A stretch of 64,000 bases of DNA from Mytilisepta virgata (GCA_028015205.1 JAPWFG010000015.1:2790001-2854000); one strand, 5' to 3'; counted from the stretch's first letter, positions 1 to 11,912 are shown. Program-made: numbers and translations. The notes: generated from the sequence alone by a model not told the origin.

Positions 1-180
1 CACCTGGTTTTAATTTCTTCAACTAAACATGAAGATGAACCAGTACTTTCAAGAAAACTTTTATCATGTTGTATACATGCTAAATTTAGGATGTTAGTGC
101 TATATACAATTTAGGAATAAATCATATGTTGTTCCATTTCCCAAACATTTCTGATGGTAGAGTTGGAATACACATACAAG

Positions 181-305
181 TTGTATTCAGGTTCAGTCTT
201 AATAGACAAGGATTCCCAGTTTTCTAAACAGGAGATTGTTCATTCTCTGTTTACTGTGGCTTCCTCCACCAATAAAAACTGGCAACCGTGATATAGTTAT
301 TGCAC
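181..305 (+). mobile_element. tRNA-derived SINE, partial old copy
   Basis: AGACAAGGATTCCCAGTTTTCT through GCTTCCTCCACCAATAAAAA matches the body of the SINE; the tRNA-like head and the tail are missing. Confidence 0.6.
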
Positions 306-523
306 AGAAAGTAGATTAAAACACCAGTTTTACCATTAAAACCTAGGACGGGAATAGGGGTTAATCCATGTTTTAGTTTAGGTTTAGAATCACACAAAGT
401 CTGCATGCAAATACAATTTTTTCAGTTATGATTGAGAATAATTCATTCATCTGTTCATACTTTGTTAACTAACTTAATTGCCAACCATGCAGATTTTCAA
501 TTTTTGAATAAGAACTAAAAAAT

Positions 524-745
524 GGGGGCCTTGGTGGCTCATTGGTCTAGGTTGTCAGATGATGACATTAAGTTTGCAAGTTTAACGTGAGATGTGTTTA
601 AGTCCAAACTTATTGGCAAGGATTGACATTTTTTCTCCCCAAGTCTTTTTTTTTGGCAGCCACTGCATTGTACATGCTTCCTCCATCAATAAAAACTTGC
701 CATGGAGATATAACCAAATTGATTTCAAAAGTAAATTTAAAACTT
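524..745 (+). mobile_element. tRNA-derived SINE, diverged copy
   Basis: GGGGGCCTTGGTGGCTCATTGG and, further on, TTCCTCCATCAATAAAAACTTGCC mark an old copy of the SINE family, with the middle heavily mutated. Confidence 0.65.
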
Positions 746-1306
746 AACTTTAACAATGAAGTCTATAGTAAAAAATTATGAATAATAATTGGAATTTCCG
801 AGTGAAATCAAATTTGATAATTCACCCAGTGAAATCTCAAGTCATATAATATCACTCAAGAAAGTGACATAACAATTTGCCGTCACCAACGACGTTGCTA
901 TACCAACGTAAAGGCGTTTGTCATATAAAAACATAATCCCTTGTATTTTCTCGTTAAATCTTATAAATACATGGAACGTTTCAATGTAATAAACAGAATA
1001 ACTAATCTCAAAATTTGAATACCAAAAATCTAGTCATGACAGATAAACACTAATAATTCACTCATTCACTAGGCACATTCGTAAATTAATGTGTTGTTTG
1101 GCATAGATTTGTAGGTATTCGAATTTCAAGATTAGTTATATTATAATTATTCTAACAGAATCCAAACTGAATCTCTTACTAAATGTACGAGACGGGGGTT
1201 GCATTTAAAACTTGAACAGGAAATGTACTATTTGACAAACACCACTAAAAAATATTTTCATGAAAATAAATAAAAAATTCATTAAGAAAAAACTGTGGTA
1301 TAATTT

Positions 1307-2275
1307 TTAGCTCACCTGGCCAAAGGCCATGTGAGCTTTGTCATCACTTGGCATCCGTTGTCCGTCCTTCTGTTAACTTTTCACACTTTAAACTTCTCCT
1401 CTGAAACCACTAGGCCAAATGGAATTAAACTTGGAAAGAAGCATCTGTGTTAGGTCCTTTATAAAGTTTCTTCATTTCGTTCTGATCAGACTACAATAAT
1501 TGCAACAATGGGCAAGTCTTGTTTCTGATTGGCTGATATAAAAAAAATCTCTGAAATCACTAGGCCAAATGGAAAGAAACATGACAGGAAGCATATATGG
1601 GAGGTTGTTTACAAAGTATCCTTATTTTGTCCTGATTGAACTACAGATATGGCCACCATGGGTAGTTCTTGTTTCTGATTGGCTGATATAAAAAAATCTT
1701 CTGCTCTAAAATCATGGGGCCAAATTGAACGAAACTTGACAAGAAGCATAAATGGGAGGTCCTTTATAAAATGTCCTCCCGATTGGACTACAAATGGGCA
1801 GTTCTTTTATTTGATTGACTGATAGAAAACAATCTTCTCTGAAGTCGCTTCGCCAAATGGAACAAAACTTGACATGAAACGTCTATGGCAGGTTCTTTAC
1901 AAAGTCTCTGCATTTTGTCCCGATTGGGCAACATGGCCGTCGTTGATTAAAAAAAAAAAATTCTGGAACGAGTTGGCCCAAACTGTCAGACAGGAAAGCA
2001 TCTATGGAAAGTCTTTTATGAAATAAATTTCTTTCATTCTGATTAGACGACAAGCATGGCTGCCATGGACAATTCTTGTTTCTGATAGGCTGATATAATG
2101 AAATCTTCTCTGAAACTGCTTGGCCAAATGAAACAAAACTTGACAAGAAGCATTTGTGGGAGGTTTTTTATAAAGTTTTCTCATTTTGTCCAGATCATGT
2201 GACAAACATGGCCGCATTGGGAAATTCTTGTTTCTGCCAGGTGAGCGATACAGGCTCGGCCCTCTGAGCCTCTAG
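1307..2275 (+). repeat. Long repeat with inverted ends and internal ~150-bp units
   Basis: It begins TTAGCTCACCTGG, followed by a palindrome (GGCCAAAGGCC) and CCGTTGTCCGTCC, and ends CCAGGTGAGCGATACAGGCTC then GAGCCTCTAG. The ends share GCTCACCTG/CAGGTGAGC inverted. Inside, a unit of roughly 150 bp (TTGTTTCTGATTGGCTGATA, then CCAAATGGAACAAAACTTGA) is repeated about six times. Seen at several places in this window; no coding capacity. Open frames in it are by-products of the repeat. Confidence 0.8.
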
Positions 2276-4329
2276 TTTTTTGAAAAAGTTCTTCAAGGGG
2301 TCATCACTGATATACAATATTTTCTTCATTTAAAACTATATTTATTGGAAATTCACTTTTCCTCAAACATTCAAACATACTTTCAATATTTAAAAAAAAA
2401 ATACTTCAATCGTCGAAGATGTGCTGTGCAAGTTGAATTCTCTAGATCTGAAATTACCATATTTTATTTTTGTTAAAAGTACTTCTCACCAGAGAAATAA
2501 AAAAATATACCACCATTACTGATGGTACATATTTGGTTTATATATTACACATGTATATAAAGGTTAAACTTGTCCAGTCACAAGAACCTACAATTTCATT
2601 TCTGCATGGAAAAGTTTACAAAACTTCCATTATATTTGAGGTCAAAGATTTAAAAGATAGGCATTCAGTTTCATTCCATGTAAATTATAAAAGTATATAT
2701 GTTGTAAATAAACAAATTAATCATAAATTATTTTGTTTTCATTATCACTCATAATATGAAAGGTTTATGATGGAAGTGAATTCTTTACACCTGCTCAGTT
2801 GCCAGTATTTGAATACTAGCATAAAATCGATACTGTAAATTTACTGTTACAAAAGTGTTTAATTTGTGAAAACTAAGGAGTATCTCTCTTGTACATAACA
2901 CTATCCTTAGATTTTTTGGCTCTTCAACATTTTGGATTATTGTTTTGGTTTTCAACATTTTAGACCTTAATCTTAACTGATGAGTGGTATATCAATGAAA
3001 TGTGCATCGAAATTCAAATCAGAATTTATCAAACAAAATCCAAAAGTAATAATTTTTTGTTCCTGTTCTTCATTACACTATATCTGACAGATTGTTACTT
3101 AGTAGTTGGAACCATTTATATATGCTCTAAACAACTGCCTTGCTAAGTATTACCACACTTAGGACCATTCTTTATACCAGTGGTCTATTAAGTGCAAGGT
3201 TGTTAGGAAGAAACATGAAATTGTTATGGTCACTAACTTTCCATACGCTCACAGTATGACATAGTATGGTGAATGTTGTATGGGCGTACAGGGAAAATAA
3301 GATACCTTTTTGTGTAATCAACTCCTCCTTCAGGTTTTATCCAGATCTTTGAACCAGAAGAATGTTTATGGACATTTTGAAGGTATGCCTGATGGAGTCT
3401 AATATCATTTGTAGAATTTTTTCAGATTTACCGTGTGGGAAATTTAGTTATTTTTTGCAACAAATGTCTACGGAGGGTATGGATTTTGAGTTGTCAACTC
3501 CTATCATCTTTGAAACTGAAGAATGTTAATGGACGTTTTGAAGATGTGTATGAAAGAGTATGATAGCATTCTAAGAATGTTTAATGTGATAAAACTTAAT
3601 AAAGCCAAATGCTCGTCAATAAACCATCCCGACACCGGCAAAATTATGCTCCTTACAAGATGCCCTATGTGATAATAACCAGGTTCTCGTCCTGAAGAAG
3701 CTTGAAATATTTGCCACTGGGCGTTAAGCAACAATCAATCAATCAATCAATCGAAAGTAAATAAAATCTTTTTAAAGTTCTAAGGTTTACCAAACTCAAT
3801 GTTGTATATATAAATTGTCAATTGCTATGGATAGTTTTCATTGAGGTGACAGACATCAGACTTGTAATTTATAGACAACTAGAAGTTGTGTCTGTAATTC
3901 ACGGATGCACCGCCCTAAAATCCATATAAAATGTAGGTCATCATGTATGAATGCTCAGTACTATCCAAGGCACATCAAATGATGAAGTTTCATGATACAC
4001 TATGCTTAGGTCCAAAGAAGTGAACCTAAACGCAAAACTTAACCACATAGTTCTGTCGTCCGTACGGACGGACAAAGGTAACTCTATATTCCCCATCCAC
4101 ATTCGTAAACAGGGTATAAAGATCAATAAATTAATTTCAGAGTTGCAGATTTTGTCAGTATATCAAAAACCTTCATTAAAACTACCAGTACAGAGTTCTC
4201 AGTAACAACGAGCTGAATTGGATAGCACGGCTGCTGTGCTTTCGGAGCAGAGAATTAATATCTAGGGCATTGGTATTTTTGTATGTGGTTTTGCATTGTA
4301 TTTAATATCTGCATTTTTTCCCCGTGATT
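2276..4329. other. No gene recognised
   Basis: AT-rich sequence without splice-framed coding. A short AATC run (3736-3755) is the only simple repeat. Open frames are under 100 codons and have no domain. Confidence 0.5.
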
Positions 4330-6071
4330 TTTTAACTCAGTGACTATTGCTATCACTTTGCTTCTGTCGTCCGTCGTCTCCTGAAACTTTCCTATAAAGA
4401 TCTTATCCTCTGAAACCAGAGGGCCAATTGGGACTAAACTTTGGTGCAATGGCCTTTGGGTTGCTCCCTTCCTAAATTGTGTCCGGCGTCTCAGACTTCC
4501 AACCAACATAGCTGCTGTTAATAAAAACCAGACGCTCCGTGGACCCTGAATCGCCCGACTGGATTTTAGGTGACCACAACTGACAAAGCGCTTCTAGATA
4601 AGATCTGTAAGGAATTGTTCTACAGTGTCCAGCACTTCTAGATAAGATATGCAAAGAATTCTTCCAGTGTCCAATGTTAAAAATGTTAAACTAAGTCCAT
4701 CTGTGACAGCTAGCTTGGATTCCGATCGGCACAAAAACATAACTTAGTAGCAGACATTTATCCAAGGATCTTCATGCAACAAAAACATTTCAATTAGCTT
4801 AGTATTTTCTGACAAGATGACCTTTGTGCAAATTGCCCCTTAGGATCCAATGTTAAATTAAGTCTGGTTGTGGCAACCATCTTGAATTTCCGATCGGCAC
4901 AAAAAAACATATCTCTTGTAGAGGTTCATCCAATGCTTGTTCATACATAAAAATATTTCAATTGGCTTGTTAGTTTCTGACAAGAAGACTTTTGTACAAA
5001 TTTCCCATAGCGTTCAATGTTAAACTAAATCTGGCTGTGGCGATCGTCTTAGAATTTTCCGATCGGCACAAAAACATAACTTTTTTAGAGGTTAATCCAA
5101 TGCTTGTTCATAAATAAAAATATTTCAATTGGCTTGGTATAGTTTCTGACAAGAGGACCTTTCTACAAATTCCCCATAGGGTTCAATCTTAAACCAACAT
5201 AATTTGTAGTGGTCTATCAAATGATCATTCACACATCCAACACATTTCAATTGGGTTGGTTGTTTCTGACAAGAAGACCTTTGTACAAAATGCTCCAATG
5301 ATAAACTAAGTCCGGCTGTGGCAGTCATCTTGAATTTCCGATCGGCACAAAAATCAATAGTTTCTGACAAGAAGAGCTTTAAAGATAAGTCCAATCAGAA
5401 TGCATAACCTGCCCATGGTAGCCATGTTGAATAACAAATCGGCTCAGAAAAAATATCTTTTGTAGTGATCTATCAATTATAAATGATCATTCACACATCA
5501 AAAACATTTCGATTGGCTTGGTAGTTTCTGACAATAAGACCTTAGTACAAAATTCCCCATATCCTCCAATGTTAAGCAAAGTTCGGCTGTGGCGGCCATC
5601 TGGAATTTCCGATCGGCACAAAAAACATACCTTTTGTAGAGATTCATCCGTTGCTTGTTCATACATAAAACATTTCAATTGGCTTGACAGTTTCTGACAA
5701 GAAGACCTTTATACAAATGTTAATCTTAGTCCGGCTGTGACGGCCATCTTGATTTTCCGATCGGCATAAAAAACATAAAGTTTGTAGAGGTTTGTTCAAG
5801 GATCATTCAAGCAACAAATCAATTCAATTGGCTCAGTAGTTTCTGACAAGAAGAGCTTTGAAGATAAGTCCAATCAAAATTAATTATCTGCCCCTGGTAG
5901 CCATGTTGAAAATCCAATCGGCATAAAAAACCATCCAATTAACATTCCTGCCAAGTTTGGTTTAATTTTGGACTGTGGTTTCAGAGAAGATGAAAATGTG
6001 AAATGTGGACGGACGACGGACGCAAAGGATGACAAAAGCTCACGTGGCCTTTTTGGCAAGGTGAGCTAAAA
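4330..6071. repeat. Long repeat, ~165-bp tandem units between inverted heads
   Basis: The right end (GGACGGACGACGGA, then AAGGTGAGCTAAAAA) is the reverse complement of the head of the 1307 repeat, while the left part (TCTGTCGTCCGTCGTC, 4361) is in the forward sense. Between them about seven copies of a ~165-bp unit (AATTTCCGATCGGCACAAAA, then CAATTGGCTTGGTAGTTTCTG) occur from 4690 to 5930. Related to the other long repeats but with a different unit. Confidence 0.75.
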
Positions 6072-6773
6072 AGAGGGCATTTTAAAATCTTTCTTCGCAA
6101 CAATGGTCCATAGGTGGTCCTCTTCCAGAATGTATCCGATGACTCAGACTGTCAACCAAGATGGCCACCATAGCCGAAATTCCTAGCTATAAAGGATAAA
6201 ATTAGTGTTAGAGCACGCCATGATCTATGATATGGTCGTAGATAGACTGAATTCATAAATGACGGCCATGGAAATAAAATGTATTCTATTAGATTACGGA
6301 CAGAACGCTTTTCTGCAATGATCAACCAGTGTCAAAGAACCACGTTATATATATACATGTAGATATCCGTAGATTTGAGCGAGAAAATTGGAAAATAAGA
6401 ATGGATTCTTTTGTTGTTGTCCTAGAAAGTGGGTGACAAAAGTTTTCAAATAAAGTTGATATTGTGAACCTCACAACACTCCCTCGTGCATAGCTCTGCC
6501 CTTAGATGGTTTAAAATTGCGTTTTGGTGTTACCCTTTTTGTCATGTGGGGATTTTTAATTTGCTCTTCAACGTTTTGGATTTTTGTTTAGGCTTTCAAT
6601 AATTTAGGCGTTGAGCACATCTGACTGTAAATCGACAAAATGTGCACATCTTGTGCATCAAAACTGGTATCAAAGAATTTATTGTATTAATTACAAACGT
6701 CAAATCATAGTTATTAAGATATTTTTTTTATTTCATAAGGAATGTAATTTAAATAAATTACAAAGGTTTATCA
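6072..6773. other. No gene recognised; 3' flank of SPO16-like remnant
   Basis: Holds the AATAAA-like signal (minus strand, 6727-6732) for the SPO16-like remnant and otherwise nothing recognised. Confidence 0.5.
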
Positions 6774-7026
6774 TTACAGCACCATAGCATTTTTATCAGT
6801 GGTGAAGAATTTCAGTATTCTGTCAGCTGTTTCAGAGTCCAGGCTGCAATCTAGTAACACTTCTTTATCAGCCTTTACTATATTGGATAAACTTCCCAAA
6901 CAATCTTGCAGAATATGAATTTGTATGGTTGGACAGAACACAATGAGCTGTATCATCTATAGTTATCTCGTTTGTCCACCCTATAAGTCTGTTGAACATG
7001 ACATCAGATGTAGGCTTACACAACAC
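6774..7026 (-). pseudogene. SPO16-like terminal exon, apparent frame disruption
   Basis: An acceptor (GATTTTACAG, just above 7026) opens VLCKPTSDVMFNRLIGW, which extends the IAK...KP region of SPO16 in phase 0 with the exon at 8338; this frame stops at 6868. Over the same bases a second frame reads LQDCLGSLSNIVKADKEVLL, then SLDSETADRILKFF, and stops at 6774. The second piece looks like a helix-hairpin-helix tail, as expected after an ERCC4-type fold. Two half-coding frames in one exon suggest a frameshift between about 6905 and 6950, from mutation or sequencing error. A polyadenylation-like AATAAA lies at 6727-6732 on the - strand. Confidence 0.45.
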
Positions 7027-7389
7027 CTGTAAAATCTTAACATACAGTCAACTTTTTTTATCTCAAAACACCTCATATCTCTAATTAATGTTTGGAACTC
7101 TAAAGGAGTAGCGCCAATTTTTGAAAGGTTTTAGGCGAGGTTTTCGAAATGGCCTTAGAAGTGAAATAAATAACGGGGGGAATACTAATTCATCCAGTTC
7201 ACTCGTCAAAAAACTTTCTTAAGCCAAAATATTGTGAGAAAAACTAGCCCAACAGACCTATAAACAGGTTGGCCAAACAAAGGTTTGAGTGAGTTGATAC
7301 CCTAATTTTAACAGAATTTCAAAGTTTATCAACTGAAAATTTATATTCCTGTTATTTCAAATTATACTTGAAAGTCCCTTCAGCTTTGA

Positions 7390-7410
7390 GAAAGAGAGAG
7401 AGAGAGAGAG
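7390..7410 (+). repeat. AG microsatellite
   Basis: Short (GA)n run next to intronic sequence of the SPO16-like region. Confidence 0.85.
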
Positions 7411-8337
7411 TCAACTATAGGTGTCAACAGTGTAATTACCGCGCAATGCTATTTCTACAGGGGGTGACCCCCTTTTTCTTAATTTATTTATATTTTCCGA
7501 TACGAATTTGACCTTTACGGAAATATGATTTTTTAGATTAGTATAAGCACGTAAATTTGCAATATACTGTATAATACATTCCCATTGATATTGTTGGTGA
7601 AAAATGTGGCTGAAAAAAATACGTGTTTTTTCGTCCAAAACCCGAAATTTTTTCACCATGATTTATTGACTGCTACAAAAATACTCGTAGCAGTAATTCG
7701 ATTTTAAAAATATCACCTACAAGTATATATTGAGTACATTCATAATTTTATGCATATCATTAATATACAATCAAAAGACCTTCTACTGTTTTATCCGAGC
7801 ACTACTTTGGATGGCCAAAATAGAGGGCGTATTTGTCGAAACCGCACACACTGGTGATACCTATAATTTTAATGCAGTGTCATCAAAATTTTTATACATG
7901 AGTAACAAACATCCGACTGTACAAATTTTCATGCACTCAGTGACGTACGCATTAGTTGTATATTATCAATAGTTCTCAATACAATGTTGGACGGCCAAAA
8001 CAACCGCCTCAAAATGTTTATAACAGATTTAATTTTTAAACCTGCATATAAACTGTGCCTTGGTACTGTAAACATAATATAAATTCCGTTATATAAATAT
8101 ATCGGTTCATTGAACAGAAACAATAGAGACGTTGCAGCAAACCGATAAATATTTAAACTCTTGTTAACAGCTACACGACAAGCACATAAGGAGCATATAT
8201 TTATTTTATTTTTGACGCGCGCGTTATTATACTTTTCTCTTAAAATATATCTATACCATTATCTGATTCCGTATGGAAAACCAAAATGCAAACTGCCCTT
8301 CCATATCCCCACAAAAACAACTTATTGTCTCATATAC

Positions 8338-8455
8338 CTTTGCAATGTTGATCATAGATTGGATCCCTTCATCTACATTGTGAACGGGTATCATCTGTAA
8401 TTTGGTTCCTAAAAATCTGCATGGTGAAAATAATAGTCTAGTGTATTCCTGAGGA
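8338..8455 (-). CDS. SPO16-like (C1orf146) meiotic protein, internal exon
   Basis: On the - strand, an acceptor at 8456 (CAATCAATCAG) and a donor GTATAT just below 8338 bound 118 nt encoding PQEYTRLLFSPCRFLGTKLQ and MIPVHNVDEGIQSMINIAK. This resembles, from memory, the vertebrate SPO16 segment RFLGCNLRILPVHN...MCTIAK, with equal spacing from PxE to RFLG. SPO16 is an XPF/ERCC4-like partner of SHOC1/ZIP2 in meiotic crossover formation. A shorter alternative starts at 8448 (acceptor CCTCAG). The exon joins in phase 0 to the segment ending at 7026. Identification rests on about 20 conserved positions. Confidence 0.6.
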
Positions 8456-8711
8456 CTGATTGATTGTCGTGGCAATTACTACATGTACAATTCGGGATGT
8501 AATATCAATAAGACAGCTGTTTGCTTGCACAACAGTGACACGCTAAGTTTTTAATGTGCTTCCCCACTTGGTGTCCGACTCCATTTTCCTTGATTTTAAG
8601 ACTTTCTTGTAAGGTTTTAGAATAAGATAGCAGATTTTCGTTAAACGGTTTAAATTGGCTCTATCGTAACAACTGTTATATAGGCATATGTAACTATTAC
8701 CAGATCGACTA

Positions 8712-8802
8712 TGCTGGAGAGTAGGGAACAATAATTGCATATCCGTTCCGGAGTACATTTGTGAATAATAAAATTTCGCAGTCCGTATAATTTACTCCTC
8801 TT
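8712..8802 (-). pseudogene. Possible upstream SPO16-like coding segment
   Basis: The - strand reads YTDCEILLFTNVLRNGYAII then VPYSPA before a TAG at 8709-8711. Spacing and hydrophobic pattern fit the SPO16 stretch just before PEEW, and a phase-2 splice at 8710 (weak donor GTCGAT) would join it to the exon at 8455. No good acceptor is seen at its 5' end, and another frame over the same bases is open for 58 codons (8701-8874). Evidence is weak; it may be a decayed exon or chance. Confidence 0.25.
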
Positions 8803-8874
8803 GGTTAAATATCTAGTGTCAAGAAGTAAAAGTTGTTTGAAGGAATTCAACGGTGTGACCAACTCGCGTACAAA

Positions 8875-9922
8875 CTGAATACTTGCTCAAAGGACTTTTT
8901 ATTTCTTATAATTCCAAATGAATTTGATATCATAAGCTCAAATTTTAGTCTGAAATAACAGCACTATTTTCCTGGCTCATGGATTCCTACGCTAACATCG
9001 TTCATAAGAAAATAAACGCCACCAGAAGTATCAACATTGACAGATAAAAATTGATTTTTCAATCAATATAGAAATTATTTCACTTTGGTTTCAGTTTGAA
9101 AATAATTCTCTTTAAACTTGAATTTGTGTTCTGTATCAAGCCTCCTATAAAAAAGTCTTATCTTAAGCCGGATTATTTTATGCACAAATAAGGTTTTTGC
9201 ATGCCCAGATTTATCGTCATCAGAACTTACTTTGATTGTATTGTGTAGAATATTTTCAGTTCACGGTCACCGTGCAGTGATGCTAGTGCTAGTACGTAAC
9301 CTCTTGCATGAACTTGTGTGAACTTTTCTATTCTACAAAAATTGAAAAAAACTTAATATACGAAATATGTATTTGGGCAAAGAGACAACATTTCGTAACA
9401 TTATAGGGAACCAAATGTAAACAAAACTTAAGTGAATGGGTGGATTATTTGTTAATGTCCAGTGACAATTATGACGAAGGTTATCAAAGCATTTATGAAA
9501 TTAACTTAGGCTCAAACCACAGTTGGCAACATTCTAATGAAGCGAGGAACTTAAAACACCACTTACAGGGAAAGAACATCTTGCTTTACATCATACTGAC
9601 CAACTGTGCAACTGTTAAATGGTAAAACTAGAAAAGCAACACCAGACTTTGGGAAAATAACGGAGTTTTCTATGGTACTTGTCGACCCTATAATAAAAAC
9701 AGTATTAAAATATCAGTCATAACACATTTAGTAGTTGAAATTTCTATTATTAGTAAAAAGAAGTAGTCTAGATCTAAATAGAAAGGCCGGGTCTTAAACT
9801 ATTCGCTAAAGACCTGCGCCTATATCGCTCACCTTCCAATGTGTGCCCCATTTCGTTTCATATCAAGTTCGCATTGCTGAGTTGAGAATAATTTTGGCAA
9901 AATCTACTGATCAGCAACACAG
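8875..9922. other. No gene recognised; possible upstream part of SPO16-like gene
   Basis: Expected location of the first SPO16-like exons on the minus strand. I could not find a coding segment with acceptable splice sites. Confidence 0.4.
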
Positions 9923-10069
9923 GGGCTCGTATCACAGATGTTTTTTGGGCGGACATATATGCCAGTCGACTGGTATGCGTTCTACATCGTGTTTATAGTG
10001 GACAGTGTAGAACGCATACTAGTCAACAGGCACACATTTCCGCCCCAAAAACATCTATGATACGAGCCC
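9923..10069. mobile_element. 147-bp hairpin (MITE-like)
   Basis: GGGCTCGTATCACAGATGTT at the left recurs inverted as AACATCTATGATACGAGCCC at the right, and the arms continue inward (TATGCGTTCTACA / TGTAGAACGCATA) to a loop of about 20 bases. Nearly all of the element pairs. Confidence 0.75.
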
Positions 10070-10162
10070 ATGTGAATGCATATCGTTTATTCGACAGGAT
10101 GAACTGCACAAATTTTACACAAACTCTCCCACAGATTTCAATTCATTTATTTAAATACTACC

Positions 10163-10331
10163 GAAAAAGTTATCTCCCCTGGTAAAACGCTTAATCCATC
10201 AACCCGAAATATTAACACAGTAATTTCATTCATAAAACAGTCTTTGGAGACTCATAACTATCTAATATCAAACTTTTTGTGTGTCCGTTTTTTCAGTTTT
10301 ATTGTTTTGTGTTTTGTTTGTTTTTTTTATA
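10163..10331 (+). mobile_element. LINE 3'-end fragment
   Basis: One frame encodes KTLNPSTRNINTVISFIKQS, matching the last residues (VLDPISDI...[10 protein letters not shown]) of the RT at 22.7 kb, then a 3' UTR ending TTTATTGTTTTGTGTTTTG. A very short 5'-truncated insertion. About 90% like the fragment at 13146. Confidence 0.65.
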
Positions 10332-10961
10332 CATAATGAAAAGCATTTGGAACAAAAAACTCAGTTCAAGGCACCGGTTGCGTCTGATTTTAAACGTGTC
10401 AAATATTCATTCTAAAATCGGGGTGTCTGGCGAATAATGAACTTTGTCAATTGATGTAAGATTCTTTAGACTATTGTAGGAAGGACGTATGACTTCATTC
10501 GCAACAGAGCTTAATTTGCCAAAAACCTAGATGGGATTAACGGTTTTACCCAACAAAATTGAACCAATTCGATTTTTTTAAACTGAAAATACAATAGTAA
10601 GGTGCCGAAACAATGATTGTATAGAAAATAGGCCTATAATGACAAGTCAGTAAAATAGTGGCAAAATGAGGGACAGCTCTTACAAAATTGACCTTATGAA
10701 AAAGCCGGGGACATGACGTAGCTATACATTGGCTGTGATCTTGAGTGTAATCCCGACCTCGTTGTCATTTAAAAGCCTTATTTTGGAAACGAAACAAATC
10801 GTATTTGGTCTGAAATCCACAATACTATAAACCAGTCAAAGAACATAACATAGTTCACTGTCATCATAAACTACTGAAAAAATAATAGCGAGCGCTATAG
10901 GAGCATATGGGTCATTTAGAAATCATTTGTCTTTGTTTTGTAACGGGCTTCCCTTGATTAA

Positions 10962-11138
10962 TATAGAAGTTATAGAACCGTAACAGGTTTATAACCACCC
11001 TCCATTAGCTGCGCTAGTGGAGTACTCCTTTAGCTCAGTTGGTAGAGCGGTGGACTACTGAACCAAAGGTTCCGGGTTCGATCCCCGGTTGGTGCGGTAG
11101 GTAATTTTGGGAGACAAATCATGCTCTACTGTTACAGT
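10962..11138 (+). mobile_element. Repeat carrying a tRNA-like Pol III promoter, copy 1
   Basis: A shared unit of about 175 bp starts TATAGAAGTTATAGAACCG and ends CTGTTACAG; near-terminal sequences ACCGTAACAG and CTGTTACAGT are imperfect inverted repeats. Inside, at 11031-11085, are an A box (TAGCTCAGTTGG) and B box (GGTTCGATCCC) of a tRNA. The acceptor stem (ACTCCTT against TTGGTGC) and anticodon stem do not pair well, so this is not a working tRNA. About 70 bp precede the tRNA-like part, unlike a classic SINE that begins with it. Confidence 0.75.
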
Positions 11139-11629
11139 TTAATGGGGGCAGCCATCGTGAAACCGAAGTGAATTTATTTGTTATAGTGAATATGGCCATA
11201 CTGTGCTATATACTAAGGCTAGAAAAAGTTTCGTTCGGCGGAAACGGAAGTAAGTAAACTAAGGGAAATAACTTGCTTCAAATTATAAATTTAGAGACAG
11301 AGTCATGATTCTGGAATGGGTTATTATTGCGGCTGGCCACGCCAACAGCATATTAATAATTAACAAACAAACAACAAATTATTTTAAAATTAAAATTACA
11401 CCCATGCCTCACTAGTTTAATAGTGTATTCCACAGTATTCTTACGTACACGAGTTCAAAGTGAAGACTTTCGAGTTCTTCACTTTTGAACGAGAATAAGT
11501 ACCTATTTCTTCCGTAAGTACTCGACGAAGTTAAACGTTACGCCTGATTGGTCAAAAGTTACGATAAAAGAATTCTGACTCAATTCAGATTGGACGTCAC
11601 AACCATTGGAGATCGATGCACGTGCAGCA

Positions 11630-11912
11630 ATTTACGGAAGAAATGAATTTCACTACAACTGCAGGGCCAGGGGGGGGGGGGCTGGTTAGAGAACCCATAA
11701 CTTCTGTATATTGCCAGTTTGAATAACATCGCATTTTCATGTGAAGCTGTCTCAATAGTTTGTCCGGAAGTTTTACGGAAGAAATTAGTTTCACTACTGC
11801 AGGGCCAGGGCCCAGGGGCAGGGGGGTCTGGTTAGAGAACCCATAACTACTGTATATTGCCAGGTTGAATAACCTCGAATTTTCATGTGAAGCTGTCTCA
11901 ATAGTTTGTCCC
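11630..11912 (+). repeat. Tandem dimer, ~141-bp unit
   Basis: TTACGGAAGAAAT at 11632 and 11773 start two copies, each with CTGCAGGGCCAGG, a run of G, and GTTAGAGAACCCATAAC, ending CTGTCTCAATAGTTTGTC. Confidence 0.75.

Noticed and set aside
1883..2217. Open frames in the 1.3-2.3 kb repeat and equivalents at 33 kb, 55 kb and 61-62 kb
   Set aside because: The same phrases recur with each repeat unit and in different frames; they are by-products of the non-coding tandem units.
8701..8874. 58-codon minus-strand exon with phase-0 splice sites (LLLLDTRYLTKRSKLYGL)
   Set aside because: Splice sites and length fit, but the competing frame over the same bases matches SPO16 better; neither could be settled by eye.
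9000..9090. Minus-strand segment resembling the SPO16 stretch before LLMDT
   Set aside because: It reads DTSGGVYFLMND in one frame, but no splice acceptor or start codon exists at its 5' side before a stop, so it is probably chance.
11031..11100. Functional tRNA gene
   Set aside because: A and B boxes are good, but the acceptor stem mostly fails to pair, the anticodon stem has mismatches, and the sequence is part of a dispersed repeat also found at 63469.
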